Source: Stenopsyche tienmushanensis
Lineage: Eukaryota > Arthropoda > Insecta > Trichoptera > Stenopsychidae
DNA: 64,000 nucleotides
Direction of reading: 5' to 3'
NCBI GenBank assembly: GCA_008973525.1
Contig: WACJ01000082.1
Coordinates: 868,001 to 932,000 of the forward strand
A model generated the notes under the pieces. The model was given only the letters and a program-made list of their open reading frames with translations, was not told the DNA's origin and did not search any database. Shown in pieces: positions 1 through 12,170 of the stretch; position 1 is the first letter of the stretch, and each line of letters begins with the position of its first letter. The translations under genes were made by a program, and so were the position numbers.

Positions 1-1106
1 ATTTGAGCGAATCGAAATAAGTTCTTAGAAAATTAAGCGAGAGAAAATTTCAACAATCTGATAATAAGTTGACTGTATTAAAAAGAAGGTAGTCTGTCTC
101 CGTATGTTCTCGGAGCGTTCCGGTCCAAGTTTCTTCTTTTCTCTCTGCTTCATTCGGACAGAGAAAAGTTGTTTAATTTTTGGGACAAACGCTATGCTGG
201 TATCTCCTTGCTGGCACAGCTGGCGTACTGATACTTCATTATTAAAGAGAACTTCTCCAATTCGCGAAATAAATCAATTAATTTCAGCACTTATCAAGTC
301 CTCGGATGGACACTTAATAAAAACTAATTTCTGGCATTCGAATATTTTTCATATATTTTAATATGCAAGCTCGTTGTTGTTCGGCAAGCACTCAAAGGCA
401 CGCGGAGTAGATTCGGTTTTCCCGTTTTTTTTTTGGTAAATATATTTCATAAAAGGAAATGTGAGGTTTTTATCATGAAGGAAAATGGTCGACTGGAGGA
501 AAATTACAAAATGGCTTGACATTTGCAGATTTCAAAGTTCTGACATTTAAATGTGCTCAAGATTGATAGCTGGCGTATATGTTATATAAAACGTTTTGTG
601 GCGAAAGTATGTGCCATGTGACAAAATGCTAACAAATTGAATCCCAACGTATACCAAGCCATATTGCTAAAATATTAAGGGTATTTTTTTGGTATATATG
701 TAATACTTTTAATATGTCAAATTATAATTTTTACGGTACTTAAATAGAGTTTTTCATCGTAATTTTGCCATATTGTCCATTCTATTTGAATACTATTCTC
801 AGATTTTAAGGCTTTCAGCAGTGCAATACGAAGATTTACACTGGGATAATATGGACGACGTATTAATCTTATTAATTGCAGTTCAGTTTATTTTTTCATA
901 AAAAATGTCATTCGTTTTATTAACATTCAATAGAGTTCCAATCTGATATAATCTGATTTCCTGTTTGAAATTCATACAAAATTACGGGTTGAAGATCATA
1001 CAAAATTACAAATAGGAAGAAGATAGTTTATACAAGTATGTACTTTATTTTTTTAAATAACCACATATATATTTATGAAATTTATTGAAAAAAAAACTTT
1101 AATCTA
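1..1106. other. No gene recognised
   Basis: AT-rich sequence with one open frame of 85 codons (104-361) that matches nothing I know. No terminal repeats or transposase motifs seen. Confidence 0.5.
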
Positions 1107-1233
1107 ATATATAAAAAATCAATGTTTGTTTGTCCGTATTTAATGCGTTTCCATACCGTTCGTCCGATTGCAATAAAATTTTGTCAACTTATTGTTTACA
1201 CTTGCGGAAATAACATAGGTATAGTAAAATATT
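1107..1233 (+). repeat. Helitron-like short repeat, copy 1
   Basis: The copy starts TCTAATATATAAAAA, followed by ATGTTTGTTTG, a CCATACCGTTCGTCCGATT core, and a TAACATAGGTATAGTAAAAT end. The TC start and the layout recall 5' ends of Helitrons in insects, but no autonomous partner is visible, so a MITE or SINE fragment is also possible. Confidence 0.7.
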
Positions 1234-1577
1234 GTATAAATGCACCATGTTGGCGCATATTGGTCTGGTGAAATGAAATTTGGGCTGCGGGTACGGGGAG
1301 AAAAAGGATGCGCGCGCAATACGGCAATACGGCTCGCGCTACACGCGACCTGAAGCAATAAATCACGTACTGCGTTTCTTTTCAAATAATATTTGTATTC
1401 GCTAGTAACATATAATATACCATTTGGCGGTAAAAATAATATTTCAACATTAGAATGCTTTGTGTCATTATTTAAATCTTGACTGATTGACGCCGAAAGC
1501 GTATGCTCGTGTTTATGCCATAAAAAAGATTCATTCGGACCGTCCGCATATTACTATACTTTTGAGATCATTATTAG

Positions 1578-2793
1578 TACACTCAAACCCCTTTTTGTGT
1601 GACTTTTTTTGTGCGATTTCGAAGTTATGCGGTTTTTTTATTTCTTTTTTTTTTAATTTCATAAAGAGTATGCATCGAGGTATTTTGCTTAAAATAGGAA
1701 ATAAATCATCAACACTAACAGAAATTCGGGAAAAAAATATATAATTTGGGACTGTGTAAATCATATCTCAAGTTTTAATGAATTAATTTACTTCAAACTG
1801 GGTACGAATCTTTTCTATATAACCCTCTATTACACCTACCAGACTTATGTCAAAATTTATTTTTTAACTATTTAAAAAAATTAAAACCTTGACAAATAAG
1901 ACCAAAAAAGATACAAAATAGTACTAAAAATGTTATTTTTTAATTGTCTTCTAGTTTTCTTGTTTTTTTTTAATTCACTTTTTTTATGCGATTTTGGATA
2001 TATTTTATATAGCCATTTCAAAGTTATGCGGTTTTTTCACTTTTTCTATGTCATCATCATCATCATAGCGCAGCCACTAACAGTCCACTACAGAACTATG
2101 GGCCTCTTCAATATCCATTCATAGGAAAGGGGTTACATCCATTTCGTCTGTATCATACATTCACCTTCTCATTCGCTCGATATTGAAGGTAGCATTACCA
2201 CCGAGTTTTATTTTGAACGCTCACCCAACGGGTATCCTGAGTGAACGTATTGACGAACACTTTCGCGAACGTCTCGATAAGGAGTTTGGGGGGTTTGTAA
2301 AGACTGCGTAGTTTTCATAGGGAGGCGGTGGAAAACTACTCTAGACGACCTTTTTGACTCTACTGGAAAGGGCTTTCTGGAGTACAAGGAGTCCAGTCCC
2401 CCCTTTCCTCGCTAGGACGTTGCCGGGGTAGGGTGAAGACATACGTGACGCTTAAGTGCATCTCGGATTCGCTCCTACACCAACTGAGGGTGTCTCCCCG
2501 TCACCGTACAACTTACCCGAGCGAATTCGAAACTGAGTGGTTTCGCCATTTTTTCAGGTTGCCCCTCTCAGTTCGGCGATTACAAAACGATATAGAAGTC
2601 AACGGAAGACAATGTTGTTTTTCGTTGCAAAGTAAAGATCATCAAATGCATCTCCTCGAGGCCGTCTTCTTGGTGTTCTTCTTGTTCCTGCTCCGTTCCT
2701 AGAGCCTCTCGGATCCGAACTTTTCTATGTAAGTAATAGCTTTTTTTGTGCGATTTTCTGCGGAACGGATCTACCGCACAAAAAAAGGTTTAA
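1578..2793. mobile_element. Tigger/pogo-like MITE copy 1, split by a LINE insertion
   Basis: The left end TACACTCAAACCCC and the right end CGCACAAAAAAAGGTTTAA are imperfect inverted repeats. Internal GTGCGATTTCG and AGTTATGCGG motifs match the other copies. The element resumes at 2721 exactly where it stopped at 2051, because a separate element was inserted there with a 10-bp target duplication. The right terminal bases have decayed. Confidence 0.8.
2052..2720 (-). mobile_element. LINE 3' fragment with (ATG)n tail, inserted in the MITE
   Basis: This 669-bp insertion is flanked by the identical direct repeat TTTTCTATGT (2042-2051 and 2721-2730). The plus strand starts with CAT repeats, which are the ATG-repeat tail of a minus-strand element. 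The body shares long, diverged similarity with 19590-19890, including the segment GAGATGCACTTAAGCGT. I infer a 5'-truncated non-LTR retrotransposon copy; its coding part is not recognised. Confidence 0.7.
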
Positions 2794-4499
2794 TCTGCAG
2801 AATTTTAATTGTAAAATTGTTATGAAAATTTACCAATCAGATATAGATTAATATACATACATAATATAGATTAACAAGACAACTAAATAAGCTTAAAACG
2901 TATTTTCTTATATAATATAAACGGTTAAAGAATTGTTAAACCACAATTCCGATTTAATAGATCGCTGGACCATTTATTTATGTATAAATCCTAAACTAAA
3001 TATACAATTTTAAGGCAAATATTCGACATTCATTCAACAATTTGGATATTTTCGGATTGTATTTATAGGCAAAATTAACGACGAGCGCAATTTTAGATGT
3101 ATTCATTTATATTTCGGTCGAGATCAATAGGTACTAAATATGGAATTACCATGGTTATTGCAGGTTGGAATTTCATAGAAGACTACTCTTTGAGTTTTAG
3201 CGCCTAATTTCGTTAAATCGAGACGTATTTTTCGGCTTTATCAAGTCAGTGTTTATTACATTAAGTGTGAGTCTCAAAGAGGCGTTCTCTTCTTTGAGAC
3301 ACCCACCCATCGATAATTCAACTTAAGCGGTTTTGTGTCGTGTTATGAGGGAATATTAGGTGGTGTCAGAAGACGAAAGAGGATGATAAATAGGTTTCGA
3401 AACTTTTTCCACGTAAAAACGACTAATGCTCGTGACACCGAGACAAGCGGGTGATCAAGAATGGATCGAATATGACATTTCGGGGTGCGGCTGAGATGCT
3501 GCATTTTCATCCAATATCCACATTATATAATATATATCAATTAAATTGGATAAAGATTTAAATTCAAAGACTTGTTCTAGTGTGTTTTTAGAAATTAGAG
3601 TAACATCATGTCAAATGACAATGTATGCAAATATCCCATCCATGCCATCACATAAAAATGTTAAATATAAAATATTTGACCAAGCATTTTAATGCTTTAT
3701 TCCTGTTCAATTAGATAAGCTATAGGACTCTTCTTCTACTTAATTCATCCGGACGAAAAAAATAAATAGTCAGGTATATAGAGTGATGAGTTTCATTAAC
3801 ATTTGGAGGCGTTGTTTACCCAACACGGATTACTATTCTCAGCTGAATGTCTCTATCGGGCTGAATGCAAATGAGAAAGCAATGCTCGACTGAAAAATTT
3901 GAATTGCTTTAATTGCGTTTTTAAGGCACAGAATGTGAAACAGGAGCAACAAATCTCCATTATCTAGATATAAGAGTGGGGTCGTGCATTGCATGGAAAT
4001 ATCTAATTGCGCGGAACACATTGCGTAATTACTTATCATTAGCGTCAAGCCAATAAGGGCTGCTTTCCACTTTTACCCAAGGAACAAAAGCATATCCTCC
4101 AAGTTATTTCAGCAAAAAGGACGACACGATACTTATCCATTAATTGCACCTGAGTCGTGAACAACGCCATTCAGGAGATTCTAATAACGTGTAATTTCTA
4201 CCGGACAACATCACTCATGATGAACTCCAGTTATACATAGGTTCGGTATCTAAAGTGTAAAAATTAGCAAATTGTATAAAACTGCTTTAACTGATTTACA
4301 TAGGGTGAAAGTTTTAAATCGTTTATGAAAATACCGATAAATAAGGGCTAGAATTTGATAAGTAAAATGTACCTCATTAATAATTTTGCACACAAAGGAT
4401 TCATTCAAAGACCCAATATTTATTATTTATATCTGGCTTACTACTGTAAAATATATTAAGTCAATATATTTAAGCAAATACGACAAGTTTTGCTTGAAT
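2794..4499. other. No gene recognised
   Basis: AT-rich, without repeats I can place. Around 4540-4590 a short TTATAGGCTTG-type sequence is repeated imperfectly. Short frames have no known motif. Confidence 0.5.
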
Positions 4500-4960
4500 A
4501 CGAGGGGGATTCAAATATTACCCGGAATTTTGTATATAGGTTATAGGCTTGTTATAGGTATATAGGTTATAGGTTTGTTTATAGGCTTGTTCCTTCAATT
4601 AGGAATTATTTTAAAGGCACCTCTATCATGTAAATGAATTATTTTGGCGGCCCTATTTCGTGGCTCACACGGTCTCCAGATCTGACACCACTGGACTTTT
4701 TTATCTGGCGACGTGCCCTATTCCGCAGCCCACAGGGTTTCCAGATCTGACACCACTGGATTTTTTTGCCTGGGGACGTGCCCTATTCTGTGGTTAGCAC
4801 AGACATCTGTCATGCATCTGACACTACTAAATTTATTTTTCTAGGGTCGTACTTTATTCTGTGGCTCGCACGATCTCCAGACGGATTTTTTTGTCTAGGG
4901 ACGTACAAAAAAAAATTACACGGCAAAAATGAAAAAGAAAATGCTACTTCAGACAATTAC
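4500..4960 (+). mobile_element. Degraded mariner-like element with tandemly amplified catalytic segment
   Basis: The left side has a terminal-like sequence (CGAGGGGGATTCAAATATTA). Inside, the translation WLTRSPDLTPLDFFIW matches the SPDLTPLDFFLWG catalytic block of insect mariner-type transposases. That segment is repeated about four times in tandem at intervals of 65-70 bp (from about 4646, 4709, 4776 and 4847), each copy differently mutated. The right end is cut by the LTR-like repeat at 4980. No intact transposase remains. Confidence 0.65.
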
Positions 4961-4979
4961 AGTTAAAATAAGGAAAATG

Positions 4980-5403
4980 TGTAGTGGGTACATATGAAGC
5001 AGAGGTGGTGAATTTGAAAAAACGCTGCCGCTGGGTCCGTCCTTCTATCGGGCCATGATGTTGCTGGATGAATGGTTGGAAATAAACGGGGGTCGAATAA
5101 AAATACTCTCTTCTCTAAATAATAATTTATTCCACCCGAGATAGAAATAGATCTGGCTGCAGGAGGGACGACCTCCCGCAGCCAAGGCTAACCGATGACT
5201 CTCCCGACTCACGCCTCCTGCGCGTCACTACCCAACCGGCAGCGGTACACGCGCAAGAAGCGATCCGTCAGTATGCAAGTTCAATGTCTCCGCAGGGCCA
5301 CAAGAGATGGCGCTGTTAAAATAACACATTGCACCTGAAGAGAGACGGAAGATGTCGCTGTTAATCTGGCGAATTAAATCTGCACTGATTAACTTCGCTA
5401 CTA
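4980..5403 (-). mobile_element. Solo-LTR-like element, copy 1
   Basis: This is a minus-strand copy of the LTR family. Shared parts are the CAGATTAACAGCG half-palindrome, a GCGCCATCTCTTGTGG block, the GTCATCGGTTAGCCTTGGCT block, CTGCAGCCAGATCT, a GGAATAAATT polyadenylation-like site, and the end CCCACTACA. The left (U3) end has lost bases compared with the copy at 15471. No internal retroelement genes lie beside it. Confidence 0.75.
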
Positions 5404-7431
5404 CTACTATAATAGAAGTGATATGATAAAATAAAAGTTTGCAGAATTTGTACAAATAATCGAAATATACGGTACGAATTATTTTTTAGATTAGTCATTG
5501 ATCTAATATTATTACATTATAATATAAGATTAACAATAGTATAGCTATAATTTTACTTGTTGTTATAAGCAACAGTGAATTATTCCGCATCACATTGGCT
5601 CAAATAAGGCTCCGCACCGCGAATTATTTGCAGTCGAAAGCACGATTCTACTTTAAGGTCATTACGATACTTAAAAAAACCCCCAAAAATTTGTGAGTTA
5701 TGAAAAAGGAAGCCTATCTCTCCGGTTTCTCGCCGAGATTTCGTTTCAGCCTTTAAGTCTTCGTTTTCCGCTCCTTTTTCTTTTGACCACTGTTGATTCA
5801 TTACTTTCATGTCAAACGGTAATAAATCATTCCCGTAGCTGGAAAAGTCTATCGAATCATTTTTCTTTTTCTTCGTTCGGTCCAAACGATTCACTTCGGA
5901 AAATGGAAAATAAATAACCGTAAACTATATCGTGGAAATCGAGTTACATATAGAGCGACCGGAGAAAAAACAAGAAATTCATTTTCATTAAAAACTTTGA
6001 ATGGAATATATTCGCATAGGAGTGGTGTTCTGCGAAATTCTTATATGAACGTGTTTTATGACCCAATTTCGCCTGGAAACCCACGCAGATGCAGATATTG
6101 TAATTTAGCAGGAAAAATGTGCGGTGATATCCACTCTATGTGAATACATCAATGACTGTAATCCGGTAAATATACGTCTGGATAATGATTTTGAATTTGC
6201 AGCGAATGTCTTGGACAAATCGAATCAATCGGGGAAAAAATCATGATTGAGATATTCGCTTGGCGGTGCTAAAATTTTATGACAAGTGATCATTCAAATT
6301 CAAATTGTTCTGAGCTTGAGCTTTTTGTGGTTCTTTGAATCTTTGAAAAACTAAAAAATAAAAAAAATATTGTTTGTGTATTTTTAAACAAAGCAAGTAC
6401 CCGACAAGCTTTGCAATGCTTAATATTGCAATAATTCAAATATCTTAGAGCTATCTTAATTGAGAAGAAATTGATGAATAACGTGTGTACAGTTTCTGGT
6501 GCGAGCATCAAAAAGCACGAGAACACACAGGGTATGCGTGCATGCTTCTCACGTGGATAGCTGTATATGGGCAGCTCACGCTCAAATGCCCTCTAATGAA
6601 ACGACGGCAATTCATAGCCTAACATCACTGTTTGAAGTATGCTCAAAAGGCGCATCATCAAGGCACCAACAGTTATTCCGCGACCATGAGCCCGACAGGA
6701 GACTCGAAATATTGAAAAAAAGTACATTTGAATTCTCAATTTACCTCTCAAATAATTACCAAGCGCGATCGTATACTCTCTTTTTAGCGTAATTAATGTT
6801 GATAAATTGAGATCATTGATGAACCCAAAATAAATATTATAGTTAATATGGTTCGTAAATGTGTGTAGAATTTATTTTATATTTAAGAATAAAATCATAA
6901 ACAGAAAATAAGCTTTATATATAAGCTAATGTAAACTTAAATAGGGATGCTAACGAAATATTCATATGCCTTTTCAGCCATTTTTATTATGCTTTTTTTC
7001 TACCCCACTGGGGTATTTCAATGCGTTTTTTACCGCTCAAAGAGTTAAATTACATAAAGTTTAGCCGGCGAATAAAAATAGATGACATCATGTTGATATT
7101 TGCCTCTGTGATGTTTATTTTAACAAAATGTAACTTTGTTTTTATAAATCATGGCTTAAAATCCTGATTTTAATATATCATCATATTAAATTTATTCACT
7201 TCATTGTCAATATCAAAGAGATTTTTATATTTTTAAAATTTCTTCTTCTTCTTATGAAGGCTTAGTGACATTTTTGATTGGATAGATTTTTAGTATTAAC
7301 ACTTTACAGTTCGGGTGGGTTTTGCACAAAATAAATATAACGCTACTTCTTTAGTAAAATTAATATAATTCTTAAATTAGCTTATAGATAAAAATGAAAA
7401 GTATTAAAAAGGTTGTAAAAATGTATCATAA
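5404..7431. other. No gene recognised
   Basis: Frames of up to 104 codons (5580-5894 minus; 6499-6792 plus) lack recognisable domains, and no paired splice sites extend them convincingly. Confidence 0.5.
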
Positions 7432-7680
7432 TCTAAAATAAAAAAATGAATTTTGGGTTTTGTTCATATGAAATGCGCTGCCATACCGTTTATAAAATTG
7501 CAATAAAACTTCACCTATTTATTGCAAAAGATTGCGCGAGTAACATACGCATAGTCTAATATATAAAAATCAATGTTTGTTTGTTCGTATTTAATGCGCT
7601 GCCATATCGTTCATCCGATTGCGATAAAACATTGTCAACTTATTGTTTACACTTGTGGAAATAACATAAGCATAGTAAAA
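7432..7680 (+). repeat. Helitron-like short repeat, copy 2 (head-to-tail dimer)
   Basis: Two diverged monomers in the same orientation. The first has the GATTGCGCGAGTAACATACG variant (type B) and the second starts TCTAATATATAAAAATC at 7556 with the TTATTGTTTACACTTGTGG variant (type A). Confidence 0.75.
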
Positions 7681-8754
7681 ATAGTTTGTGTACAAATTAC
7701 ACATTGCTTTTTACTCCATTACACCTATAACTTTAAAACGGTATTTTTGGGCTATACTGTCAATAAGTATTTTACATAATATTATTGATATTTAGCGGAA
7801 AAGAGTTGAAGTATTTACCTTAGATATATATTTTAAGCCTGAGGTTGAACTAAATTTGATACTGACGCAATCATGAACTAAATTTACACCCATTTCCAGT
7901 TGTATAGCACAATATTACAGGCAGTAATTATTATTGAAGTATACACAGGTGCTTCTTTCATTAATTTTGCTCACAATAGTCTTAGTTCTATTTCTGTCAT
8001 GGACGCACGTCGTTCCTGCGGAATAATATTATATTTAACGAGTGAACTTTCCACGGATGAATTCATGACACGATTTTTACACGACGAAATTTCAACCACA
8101 AAATGCCAGAAGTAACAAAGGGATGCGAATTTAATATAGGCATACCTGTTACACCACTTCCATTGTTGTGAACTCATTTCCCAATAGGATACTCCTGGGA
8201 CATTCAAATGTCATTTAATGTCATGCTTTCCATTTATTGATGCCAAAACTTGAGAATGCCTCGTTTTCATCTGGCACGTAACATTAATAAACTCGCCATG
8301 GAAAGTACTATTTAAAATTACGAGTAGACATTGTGAACATGAACAGACGCTCAAATTGATTGTTGAATTAATTATGAAAAACGTTCATCAACCCCCCCAA
8401 GTTGCGCGCGAGGGGGGCAGACTGACTGAAATATCAAATTGTCACCCCATAATCTGATGAGCAGTCTGATATGTACTGTACACCTGTACTATTGATCCTA
8501 ATAAAAGCATGTTTCACATTATTTTCATCGTATGTTGTTTCTAATTATGATCATAAATTATCCTTATATGGGGGAGTAAGAAGCTATTAGACCGATCAAA
8601 TTTTAATATCTCGATAATGATAATATTATACAGGGAGCGTTCAATAATTTACCTATCTACACAGGAAGGAAATCATTTATCATAATAAATATATTTAATT
8701 TTTCAATAAAATCACCTTTATTTTATGGATATTCTATCAAACCAATATTATTTT

Positions 8755-8895
8755 ATTAGCATGCGGGAAGGACGTCTTTCCGCAGTCAAGGCTATTCGAT
8801 GACTTCCCATCTCCATCACGTCATCACGGGACGGGAAGCGGTGCACGCATAAGAATAGATGTCGTTATATGACAGAAGATATCACTGTTAAATTC
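8755..8895 (-). mobile_element. LTR-like element, copy 2 (fragment)
   Basis: Partial minus-strand copy carrying the GGAAGGACGTCTTTCCGCAG block (the compensated form of CTGCGGGAGGACGTCC), the CGGTGCACGC block and a decayed palindrome half. Both ends are missing. Confidence 0.55.
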
Positions 8896-9097
8896 AGATT
8901 CGAAATTTATAAAAAAAAATTAAATTTATCTTTTTACAATACAAAGAAAATGTGTTGAAAAGATTATTTCTGATGCCTTTTTATTGCTCATTTATCATTC
9001 CTCCAAATGATGACCTCCCCTTGAACTGAAATGAAACTGTTGGTATGAAAATGTACATGACGATTATTACATCTTCTAATCTAATCTTCTTCTTCTT

Positions 9098-9390
9098 TTA
9101 ATATATAAAAATTAATTGGGTTTTGTTCGTTCGAAATGAGCTGCCATACCGTTCATCAAATTGCAATAAAACTTCGTCCACATATTGCTAAAAATTTCGC
9201 GAGTAACATAGGCATAGTTTAATATATAAAAATCAATGTTTGTTTGTCCGTATTTAATGCGCTACCATACCGTTCATTCGATTGCAATAAAACTTTGCCA
9301 ACTTATTGTATGCATTTTTTAAAATAATATACGTATAGTACAATTAACTTACAGTAGATCTTATATATAAAAATCAATGTTTGTTCATTA
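9098..9390 (+). repeat. Helitron-like short repeat, copy 3 (dimer plus partial third unit)
   Basis: Two same-orientation monomers (type B, then type A) are followed by a truncated third start, TATATATAAAAATCAATG, at about 9361. Order and variants match copy 2. Confidence 0.7.
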
Positions 9391-10664
9391 TTTATAATAA
9401 AATCATTCACACATGGTTAAATAATGACATGATCAAACCCATATCTAGCTTTGCGGCTTGGATACATTCCGAAACAATTGGTCTCAGAGCAAAAGGTAAA
9501 ATTGTACAGTATTTTTGGCTGTATAACGAAACATTGTAGGTGTTATAGCGAAACAGCGAGGTATTAGTGCATTTGAATGTGAATGATTCATTGTTGCAGT
9601 ACGTAATGTCCAGGAATTTATCAACTTAATATTGATTTTTTGTGGCGATTAAAAATAATTTTATCTCTTCCATATAATTAAAAAAATATATTTGATCATC
9701 CGGGATGGAAATGTAAGCTCTGGTACAGTGTGCATGTACATCCATTGCCTATAGGTAGAACGTCACAAAAGTTTCATCTGCCGGGAAGTTATTGTGTGGG
9801 CAACCCCATTGTTGATATAAGACCAATTGGAAATGCAATTCAATTATCAGGATGAAAACGGCACACTTTTTCTTCCCATATTTTCCAATTTTCAAAATGT
9901 TTTCATAAACTTTCAAATCAACCTCCATTAATGGGATTATAATAATTGGATTCGCGCACAGCACTAGCAATGTATGCATTAAGATGAAAAAATTCCACGA
10001 TGATTTATTACATTATATTAGTTGCACATTTCCGGGCGTGTCTGAAACGCGCTCCCACAAATTAGCGCACATTTACCGGGAATAATGTACTGATACAAAA
10101 ACGCAGTACAATAGTATCGCCTTGTAAATTTTGAAATATTTACAAATAATTCATTTTTATTATGGCTCTCGCATTATTTATTGCTCACCTATGCGGCGTT
10201 TGTTTCTACTCCCGCAAATATTTTTCGGCTTATCGGACCGAATGTACAACCGGCGCTGTGGTGTGGGAAATATGATTATTTTGCCATTTTCGAGACTCGC
10301 TGCATCTAACTCATCCGTTTATCTTGCAGGAATCTTTCAACAGAATCCTCAATAAAAAATATTTATGGCGAAAAAACTATTCCGCGGGAGCGTTTCAGGT
10401 TTCTTATCTTCGAGGGGTTAAAACTCTTGAATGACTTCGCGGCTTCAATCCGACTTTTCCCGTCGTTCCTTTTCTACACTGCGTCTACTTCATTGTAAAT
10501 ACAACATTAAAAGCTACAGGATGAAGTTAAATACATTAATGCCAGTTAAATTGCCAAAGAGCTATCTTTTATTGACGAAGAAAACTCCATGATTTATATA
10601 TAATATTTTAATTGAAATTATATAAATCGAATTCAATATGCGACCACATGGTGCATCTATAAAA
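9391..10664. other. No gene recognised
   Basis: Unique-looking AT-rich DNA. Several frames of 70-80 codons overlap on both strands without motifs. Confidence 0.5.
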
Positions 10665-10920
10665 TATTTTTACTAAGCCTATGTTATTTTTGCAAGTATA
10701 AACAGTAAATTGACAAAGTTTTATTGCAATTAGATGAACGATATAGAAGCGCATTAAATACGTACAAACAAAAATTGATTTTTATGTATTAAACTATGCT
10801 TATGTTACTTGCGCAATCTTTAGCAATAAGTGAATAAAGTATTATTGCAATCTGATGAACGGCATGGCTGCGCATTACATACGAACAAACAGATATTCAT
10901 TTTTATATATAAGATTAGAT
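10665..10920 (-). repeat. Helitron-like short repeat, copy 4 (dimer, minus strand)
   Basis: Reverse-complement dimer with TACTAAGCCTATGTTATTT at the left and TATATATAAGATTAGA at the right. It again carries one type A and one type B monomer in the family order. Confidence 0.7.
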
Positions 10921-11499
10921 TTTCTTATTAAAGTAAAATATTCTTCATTTGGTGGTTTTTCATTGCTCTCCATGTGTATAGCATATAACTACTCATTTTT
11001 TTGTATTTGAAAAAAAATAAAAATATGGCAATAAGTATAGAATATAAAGTCGTTCAAATGTCCGCCGCGGCTTTGCTTGGTGGCACGTATTCGGGAGTTA
11101 AATTTTTTGATGAATTTGTCACATAAATCTGACTGAATTTGCAGAATGACGCTCGTCATATTGACTTTGAGGGCATCAATTGTTTGCGATTTATTAAACG
11201 CGTTCGTGGACACGTCTGCAATTGCAGACGGATGTGATGAGGTGTTTATTGCGTCGGATATGTCTGCGAATATATGCGTGTGTGTATGTGTATTAAGTTG
11301 CATCAATAACGTTTCTACTCACCGCCAGTTGTGTCCAAGTCACGATCTTATTATGCTGATTACATTTTGGTTATAATGTAACTGTAAATATATTTTTTGA
11401 AAACAGACGTCTCCTTCTGATGATGAATGTGTTCCTTATTCTGATGTTGATCCTGATAATCATTCTAGTTTACTAGATCACATGTTATCGGTATCCATA

Positions 11500-12006
11500 T
11501 ACACTCAAACCTTTTTTTGTGCGACTTTTTTGTGCGATTTCGAAGTTATGCGGTTTTTCTCAAAGCAATTTTTTATTTTCTTTAAATTTCATAAATAGTA
11601 CGTATCGAGATGTTTTGGATAAAATAGGAAATAAATCATCAACACTAACCGAAATTTGGAAAAAAAAATAATATAATTTGACTTGAATGATTTTTTTAAC
11701 AGTCGCCATTTTGTGATTTGTTGTTTTTGAGTTAGAGACTTGCTCGGGCCAGGGAAAGAGAAAATGTACGCAGAACAATGATGTCATTGACACATTTAAA
11801 TGTTACCAAAAATGTTATTTTTAATTTCCTGATTTTTTATTAACTTTTTTTAATGCGATTTTGGATATATTTTATATAGATGTTTCAAAGTTATGCGAAT
11901 TTTAAAATCCATGAAACGCATCTTCATTTTTTCTATGAATATCATAGCTTTTTTTGTGCGATTTTCCGCGGAACGCATCTACCGCACAAAAAAAGGTTAA
12001 AGTGTA
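11500..12006. mobile_element. Tigger/pogo-like MITE copy 2
   Basis: Terminal inverted repeats TACACTCAAACCTTTTTTTG and CAAAAAAAGGTTAAAGTGTA, each starting with TA as expected for a TA target duplication. Subterminal GTGCGATTTCGAAGTTATGCG on the left and GTGCGATTTTCCGCGG on the right. No coding capacity. Confidence 0.85.
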
Positions 12007-12170
12007 ATTCAGTTTAGACCACAAGAAGTAGCTCTTGATGATTCCGCCAGACCAAAATCCACACCAAACAGTGACTTTTTCGGGATGCATTTGGTACTGG
12101 TAATTAGAAATTTTTGCTTGCATAAAAAAATATATCTCGTCGCTAACTATGATTTTTTTGACGAAACATT
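12007..12170 (-). pseudogene. Mariner/IS630-type transposase fragment
   Basis: The minus-strand translation contains YQMHPEKVTVWCGFWSGGII, a well-known block around the second catalytic Asp region of IS630-Tc1-mariner transposases of insects. Only about 50 residues are recognisable and there is no start or catalytic C-terminus. The MITE at 11500 abuts its 3' side. Confidence 0.65.

Noticed and set aside
6499..6792. 97-codon plus-strand frame as a gene
   Set aside because: No domain, no splice partners, and length is within what chance gives in a moderately GC-rich patch.
11560..11793. 77-codon minus-strand frame (ISVSVDDLFPILSK)
   Set aside because: Recurs at 1531-1764; it is the Tigger-like MITE read in reverse, not a conserved protein.
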